The notes under the pieces are model-generated. The model saw nothing but the letters and a program-made list of their open reading frames with translations. It had not been told where the DNA came from and ran no database searches. 41,654 bases of DNA from a virus: IMG/VR virus record IMGVR_UViG_3300023284_000197, positions 1-41,654 of that record. One strand, 5' to 3'. Below are positions 38,094 through 41,654 of this stretch, piece after piece (the first letter of the stretch is position 1; each line of letters starts with the position of its first letter). Position numbers and translations under genes: made by a program.

Positions 38094-38276
38094 ATGAAAT
38101 GGCAAGATAAATTATCAAAACGTGAATTGTCTCACTTGCGGAAAAGTGGAGTAACCACCCTGACAGTGGCGCGCGCAAATGCTGAGCACCAGCTGAAGTT
38201 GCGCAGAAAGCCTGAATCTATTGAGCCGTGCTGGGACTGCAAGAGCATTAATCGCAAGCTTGGGCTTGCTGTATAA
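38094..38276 (+). CDS. Small basic protein, 60 aa
   Basis: GAGG lies nine bases before ATG 38094. The product (MKWQDKLSKRELSHLRKSGV) is strongly basic and helical and ends with C-W-D-C, a possible half zinc site. It resembles short phage proteins whose helix begins with K-x-x-R-E-L-x-H-L-R. Function unknown. Confidence 0.6.
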   Translation: MKWQDKLSKRELSHLRKSGVTTLTVARANAEHQLKLRRKPESIEPCWDCKSINRKLGLAV

Positions 38277-38291
38277 AATTGGGGAAGTGAA

Positions 38292-38468
38292 ATGAGCAAA
38301 ATATTACAGCGGATTAAATGCTTTTTGACAGAGCATAAATGGACTTGCGCTCCGGCTGAAGGGATTGACTGCACAGAGGCTCAATTGAGCGCGGGGTATT
38401 TCGGTTTCTTGGACTATTCAAAAACGTATTGCGGTCGCTGCGGAAAATTAAAGGGTGGTGTGAAATGA
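38292..38468 (+). CDS. Small zinc-knuckle protein, 58 aa
   Basis: ATG 38292 has GGGGA upstream. The product (MSKILQRIKCFLTEHKWTCA) has Cys near the start, CAPAEGIDC, and ends in YCGRCGKLKGG, a C-x2-C knuckle. Four or more cysteines could hold one zinc (DUF1660-like pattern, tentative). The TGA overlaps the next ATG. Confidence 0.55.
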   Translation: MSKILQRIKCFLTEHKWTCAPAEGIDCTEAQLSAGYFGFLDYSKTYCGRCGKLKGGVK

Positions 38469-38845
38469 AAGAAGTGAGATTTGAATCAGTAGAAGCGCTT
38501 GCTTTAGCGCTCATTAAAAGGCGGCGGTTTTGTATTCCTGGCGAATCCAAAGAAATTCATTATGACGAGGACGCTACAGGCTCCCCGTTCCGTTTCGGCA
38601 ACAGCGCCCTGGCTTACGGCTGGAACCACTATGAAAAACTCCATGAAATTGTGGAATGGTACGAAGAAGCCCTGCCGGGGAGGGTCTTGTGCTGGACAAG
38701 TGACAGATCACCAGGCGACAAAGACGAGGCCCATTGGGTAACACTCTACATCCCTAAGCGCACCTTTCCGTTTAGGGCTGAGAACTCCTTCTGGAAATAC
38801 GCCACCCCTGTTAAACCGGAAGAGTGCCTGGGTGGTGCGGAATGA
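38465..38845 (+). CDS. Hypothetical phage protein, 126 aa
   Basis: ATG 38465 overlaps the previous stop (ATGA). The product (MKEVRFESVEALALALIKRR) has HYDEDATGSPFRFGNSALAY and two W-rich segments. It is mixed alpha/beta and soluble. No recognised family. Confidence 0.65.
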   Translation: MKEVRFESVEALALALIKRRRFCIPGESKEIHYDEDATGSPFRFGNSALAYGWNHYEKLHEIVEWYEEALPGRVLCWTSDRSPGDKDEAHWVTLYIPKRTFPFRAENSFWKYATPVKPEECLGGAE

Positions 38846-39123
38846 GCAACGATAACTGCTGCCTATGCGGCGAGCCTAGGAAGCCAACACAAACTCCTGT
38901 TGAGAGTTTTGGTAACTCTGACCGAATAGTAACAATAAAACAGCACCGGGAGTTACAGGCGGGTCGATGGGAGCAAAGCCCACAACTAATCGTAAATGTA
39001 AGTTTTTGGCGCAATGGCGGAACAGCTCCAGGGCGAACCCACATCTGTAGCGGCTGTATTATTGTTGGATTACAACACGCCAAAAAATTTGTGGATGAAA
39101 CGCTACACCAAATGGGTGCCTAG
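38842..39123 (+). CDS. Zinc-ribbon-like phage protein, 93 aa
   Basis: ATG 38842 overlaps the upstream stop (ATGA). The product begins MSNDNCCLCGEPRKPTQTPV, and CCLCG at the start pairs with CSGCI near residue 73, a likely zinc ribbon. An in-frame start six codons upstream is not used. Function unknown. Confidence 0.62.
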   Translation: MSNDNCCLCGEPRKPTQTPVESFGNSDRIVTIKQHRELQAGRWEQSPQLIVNVSFWRNGGTAPGRTHICSGCIIVGLQHAKKFVDETLHQMGA

Positions 39124-39150
39124 CTCGCATAAATATACAAACTGAGATTT

Positions 39151-39170
39151 GAATTATTGAGGATGGTGAT
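39151..39170 (+). repeat. Start-adjacent repeat, family A copy 2
   Basis: GAATTATTGAGGATGGTGAT, directly before GTG 39171. Identical to copy 3 and differing at two bases from copy 1. Confidence 0.85.
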
Positions 39171-39380
39171 GTGAATTGTGAACGCGCAACCAAGTTAGTA
39201 CCAGGCTGCATTGTATTTATGAAGGCAGCGTCAGGAATGAGAGGCTACGGCAATCCTCAATGCGTTAGTAACGTTTGCGAACCGCTGGGAGAGATAAGTC
39301 TTTTTGGGCATAACCAATGCTACAAAGATTATCACGTATTAAGAGTCATTAAATACCCGCTTATCGAATGTGAAAGCTGA
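39171..39380 (+). CDS. Hypothetical protein, 69 aa
   Basis: GTG 39171 sits directly after a family A repeat, which supplies GAGGA. The product (MNCERATKLVPGCIVFMKAA) is beta-rich with five cysteines and does not resemble the other genes that share this repeat. Unknown function. Confidence 0.58.
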   Translation: MNCERATKLVPGCIVFMKAASGMRGYGNPQCVSNVCEPLGEISLFGHNQCYKDYHVLRVIKYPLIECES

Positions 39381-39398
39381 ATTATTGAGGATGGTGAT
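39379..39398 (+). repeat. Start-adjacent repeat, family A copy 3
   Basis: GAATTATTGAGGATGGTGAT, directly before ATG 39399. It overlaps the stop of the previous gene (TGA at 39378-39380). Confidence 0.85.
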
Positions 39399-39758
39399 AT
39401 GAAAATAATTAATTGGTTTAAAAAGCTGATGGAAATAGTTGCCGATTATGACAAAAAGATCGAGCAGCAGAAGAAGCAAAACAAAACTTATCGAAGGCTG
39501 ATAAGTGAGGCTGTCCGACTAATTCAAGACCGTACCGACATAAGTGTGGGTGCTGCATTCAATAAACATATGCACAATCAAATTATCGTTACGGGCAGGT
39601 ACAAAAATCGTGACTATGTTGAGGTGTTTACTATCGCTCACGGCGAACTTGAGCACTTAATACATCAGCTCAGAGAGATGCAGCGTTACGGCGTTGTTAA
39701 CAAAATTGATGCTCCTATCGGTATGCGAGCCGTTATTGACCGAGAGATTAGGTGGTGA
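39399..39758 (+). CDS. Hypothetical protein, 119 aa
   Basis: The product (MKIINWFKKLMEIVADYDKK) begins with an amphipathic helix and a coiled-coil-like basic segment (IEQQKKQNKTYRRLI). A small alpha/beta domain follows. The repeat-provided ribosome site supports the start. Family unknown. Confidence 0.62.
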   Translation: MKIINWFKKLMEIVADYDKKIEQQKKQNKTYRRLISEAVRLIQDRTDISVGAAFNKHMHNQIIVTGRYKNRDYVEVFTIAHGELEHLIHQLREMQRYGVVNKIDAPIGMRAVIDREIRW

Positions 39759-39780
39759 AATGACGACGGCTTTTATTTAA

Positions 39781-39799
39781 CTGTACTGGAGAAGACAAG
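39781..39799 (+). repeat. Start-adjacent repeat, family C copy 1
   Basis: CTGTACTGGAGAAGACAAG, identical to 40174-40192. It precedes ATG 39808 by eight bases and carries GGAG. Confidence 0.8.
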
Positions 39800-39807
39800 G
39801 AATTTAC

Positions 39808-40149
39808 ATGCTAGATGAAATGCTGGAAGTAGAGAGAAGCGATAAAATTTATCCTGGTATAAATACCCGCGTATTTGCTGACTTTGAACGTGAAGATACT
39901 GGCCCAGCTGAATTTCAAGGGCCGAGTTTTCAAGTAGGCAGTGGATATACTTTGATTTTAAAGGTGGGGGTCGATTTTATCGCAAACGATGTCGAGCTGC
40001 ACAGGAAGACCGAGCTTGCCAAAGAGCAACTGAGACATGCTTTGTACAAAGACGTGATTACAGACCTTCATGGGATCGGCAATTTATCGCAAGACGCTGA
40101 GGTTCAAAAAAGAGTGTATGCGCTCATCAAAAAGCTGCAAGTCACATAA
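39808..40149 (+). CDS. Hypothetical protein, 113 aa
   Basis: The product (MLDEMLEVERSDKIYPGINT) is acidic with a beta region (GSGYTLILKVGVDFIAND) and a C-terminal helix pair (QLRHALYKDVITDLHGIGNL). A family C repeat lies just upstream. Family unknown. Confidence 0.62.
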   Translation: MLDEMLEVERSDKIYPGINTRVFADFEREDTGPAEFQGPSFQVGSGYTLILKVGVDFIANDVELHRKTELAKEQLRHALYKDVITDLHGIGNLSQDAEVQKRVYALIKKLQVT

Positions 40150-40173
40150 CCCTACAAACTGAACACTAACGAT

Positions 40174-40192
40174 CTGTACTGGAGAAGACAAG
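40174..40192 (+). repeat. Start-adjacent repeat, family C copy 2
   Basis: CTGTACTGGAGAAGACAAG directly abuts ATG 40193. Confidence 0.8.
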
Positions 40193-40654
40193 ATGAAAAT
40201 TGAAAAAAAAGAAACAGAGACTTATGTACTGACCGACATGGAACGGCTAGACCCGGTGACGGTTTACGTCACAAATCATAAGGTGGGCCAAGGAAAGATT
40301 GTCATTGAGTGCTTTGGCGAATCCTGGTCTTACTTTTGGGGCGGCATGGGGGAGCGCTCACTGCAGCAATTTTTTGTGACATGCGAAAACGACTACGTCC
40401 TTGGAAAATTAGTGAAAGAAACTCGCCAAACTGACTTCGACGAGATTAACGGGATTGCACACACCAAGGGTGTTTCGCTTAGCGTTGGCAGCGATGTTGA
40501 TATCGCAATGCAGATGCAGGAAATGGACGAATGTTTTGGCCCGGACTGGCACATGGATTTACCAAAATGCAACACGCAAGAATATCACTATGTCGATAGG
40601 ATTGTGAGTGCTATCAAGGCGGCGTTTAGCGATGAATTAAAGGTCGCGGCGTGA
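40193..40654 (+). CDS. Conserved phage protein, 153 aa
   Basis: The product contains LDPVTVYVTNHKVGQGKIVI and SWSYFWGGMGERSLQQFF. The S-W-S-Y-(Y/F)-W-G-x-M-G motif is one I associate with a small lambdoid protein family of unknown function. Its end touches the promoter of the C4-like leader. Confidence 0.7.
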   Translation: MKIEKKETETYVLTDMERLDPVTVYVTNHKVGQGKIVIECFGESWSYFWGGMGERSLQQFFVTCENDYVLGKLVKETRQTDFDEINGIAHTKGVSLSVGSDVDIAMQMQEMDECFGPDWHMDLPKCNTQEYHYVDRIVSAIKAAFSDELKVAA

Positions 40655-40656
40655 GC

Positions 40657-40911
40657 TTGACACCAGCGGTAAACATGCGCTATTCTGATCCTGCACTGAC
40701 ACAAGTTGGTGCTGGGATTGATACCCTAGTTACGAGCGCAAAGGCGCTCTTCAGAAGCGCTTTTTTCATGCCCAAGCTTTATGGTGGGCTGTATGGGGGC
40801 TCTTCGGAGCGCCGATCTCGTACCGGTAGTATCAACCCCGTACAGTCCGCCACTTTTATACAGATTGATACCTGTTTGTGGCGGTTCTCTCACAAGTACG
40901 AGGGCTCCACC
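40657..40911 (+). ncRNA. C4-like antisense RNA leader, element 2
   Basis: Promoter TTGACA (40657-40662), 18 bases, TATTCT (40681-40686). The RNA has a target mimic (TTGATAC 40718-40724 and TACGAG 40731-40736), hairpins GAGCGC/GCGCTC and GGCTC-TTCG-GAGCGCC, then b' CTCGTAC (40817-40823) and a' GTATCAA (40829-40835). These can pair with a TTGATAC (40865-40871) and b GTACGAG (40896-40902), which lies on the ribosome site of KilA-N. The hairpin block is clearly homologous to element 1, while the pairing sequences differ. Confidence 0.75.
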
Positions 40912-41499
40912 ATGAACGATTTAGTCATACACGACAAATCCGTCCGCACTCTCAACAATCTGTACTGCCTCAACGATCTGCACAAAGCTTCTGGCGGTGT
41001 AGCCAAACACCAGCCAAGCAACTTCCTGCGCAATAATCAGGTTAAAGACCTGATAGCCGAAATTACAAACTCCTCAGATTTGAGGAATATACAATCAATC
41101 GCCGGTCGCCATGGCGGCACCTACGTTTGCGAGGAGCTGGTCTATGCCTATGCGATGTGGGTCAATGCTGAGTTTGCGCTACACGTAATCCGCGTATTTA
41201 AAGCACAGCAATACCCTGCCCTGTCCACCCTGCCCCCGGAAGTCACCGAATACATCGACAACACCGCGACTGTAATAGCCATGCAGGCGCGCACCAAGAT
41301 TGCCGCGAAGATCACCGCATGGGCGCACGAACGCCCTCACCTGTCGCCACAGGAGCTGATCGCCTGGATGGATGGCATCAGAAAGCCCCGGCCTTTATTC
41401 CTCACCAGCGAAGATACCGAGACCGTCAGGGCATTAATGAAAACCCTCACTCAGTTCAGTGCTGAGCTGGCCGCGAAACTGGAAGAGGTGGCGCTATGA
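40912..41499 (+). CDS. KilA-N domain protein, putative antirepressor
   Basis: The 195-residue protein starts at ATG 40912, nine bases after the b segment of the C4-like leader. Residues 1-100 are a KilA-N domain (CLNDLHKASGGVAKHQPSNF; YVCEELVYAYAMWVNAEFAL). The C-terminal half is helical. KilA-N proteins include the antirepressors of P1 and related phages, which inactivate the lysogenic repressor. An earlier start at 40651 would translate the leader and is rejected. The stop overlaps the next start. Confidence 0.85.
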   Translation: MNDLVIHDKSVRTLNNLYCLNDLHKASGGVAKHQPSNFLRNNQVKDLIAEITNSSDLRNIQSIAGRHGGTYVCEELVYAYAMWVNAEFALHVIRVFKAQQYPALSTLPPEVTEYIDNTATVIAMQARTKIAAKITAWAHERPHLSPQELIAWMDGIRKPRPLFLTSEDTETVRALMKTLTQFSAELAAKLEEVAL

Positions 41500-41654
41500 A
41501 TATTGAAAACATTAAGCGCGAAATCTACGGCAGCATTACAGGCCGCCTCGATCTGCCTCAAGGATGGGATGGCGATTTTATTAAGCTTCCCGATCACATT
41601 AAAGATGAGGCGGTGCGGTCATATGTTAACGCCATTGTGCAGCACGGCGACTCC
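41496..41654 (+). CDS. Hypothetical early phage protein, 5' part (continues at base 1)
   Basis: ATG 41496 overlaps the KilA-N stop. The first five codons (MNIEN) are unique here. The rest is the terminal overlap, and the gene continues at base 16 of the left end to a stop at 495. No stop codon appears before the window end. Confidence 0.85.
   Translation, partial: MNIENIKREIYGSITGRLDLPQGWDGDFIKLPDHIKDEAVRSYVNAIVQHGDS
41511..41654. repeat. Terminal direct repeat, right copy (circular overlap)
   Basis: Exact 144-base copy of bases 1-144. Confidence 0.95.

Noticed and set aside
40651-41499. N-terminally extended KilA-N gene starting at 40651
   Set aside because: The extra 87 codons cover the promoter, hairpins and antisense segments of the C4-like leader. 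ATG 40912 has the ribosome site.

Overview
The window is one complete genome of a temperate, lambda-like siphovirus. Its last 144 bases (41511-41654) repeat its first 144 exactly, so the sequence closes into a circle of 41,510 bp and one gene is cut by the window ends. The host is probably a gammaproteobacterium. The attP beside the integrase carries the 3' half of a tRNA-Lys(UUU) gene of gammaproteobacterial type, and a CTGT-N8-ACAG box, the beta/gamma LexA form, lies nearby. The genus cannot be read from the sequence.

Layout. (1) Plus strand, 36.9 kb through the junction to 5.5 kb: small accessory genes, a KilA-N antirepressor-like gene, an ERF annealing protein, a lambda-Exo/YqaJ-type nuclease, SSB, zinc-finger and Lar-like small proteins, a DUF4224-like protein and a tyrosine integrase, followed by attP. 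(2) Minus strand, 26.1 to 5.8 kb: the late operon, running as lysis genes (M15 endolysin, holin, Rz/Rz1), terminases, portal, head genes, connectors, tail tube, tail chaperone with a -1 frameshift, tape measure and tail tip/adhesin genes. A free-standing HNH/AP2 endonuclease sits between two tail genes. (3) Minus strand, 35.8 to 26.3 kb: a Cro-like regulator, a C5 cytosine methyltransferase, O- and P-like replication genes with iterons inside O, nucleases (DUF559-like and Ref-like), a DUF1367-like gene and a possible late antiterminator. (4) 35.8-35.9 kb: the divergent immunity region with a short repressor that has no S24 peptidase domain, followed by a two-gene minus-strand lipoprotein cassette.

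Regulation is the most striking part. Three leaders (27075-27304, 31760-32029, 40657-40911) share one plan. A sigma70-like promoter makes an RNA holding two short antisense segments, b' and a', which are complementary to two segments, a and b, just upstream of a start codon. Segment b overlaps the Shine-Dalgarno in each case. A copy of the target also lies near the 5' end of the RNA. This is the logic of the C4 antisense RNA of phages P1/P7, here apparently present three times with different pairing sequences. One copy controls KilA-N, one sits ahead of the replication genes, and one precedes a small operon before the late promoter.

The late operon has a lambda pR'-tR' layout: a strong promoter (TTGACA-N17-TACACT) followed at once by two intrinsic terminators, which implies a Q-like antiterminator. 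The repressor is short and not obviously cleavable, and an antirepressor sits under RNA control, so induction may run through the antirepressor rather than RecA-driven cleavage. Other points of interest are start-adjacent repeats shared by unrelated small genes, an integrase lacking both catalytic arginines, a 301-codon frame overlapping the methyltransferase, a GGC-NAC hexamer array that varies only at non-synonymous positions, and two intergenic elements bounded by long inverted repeats.
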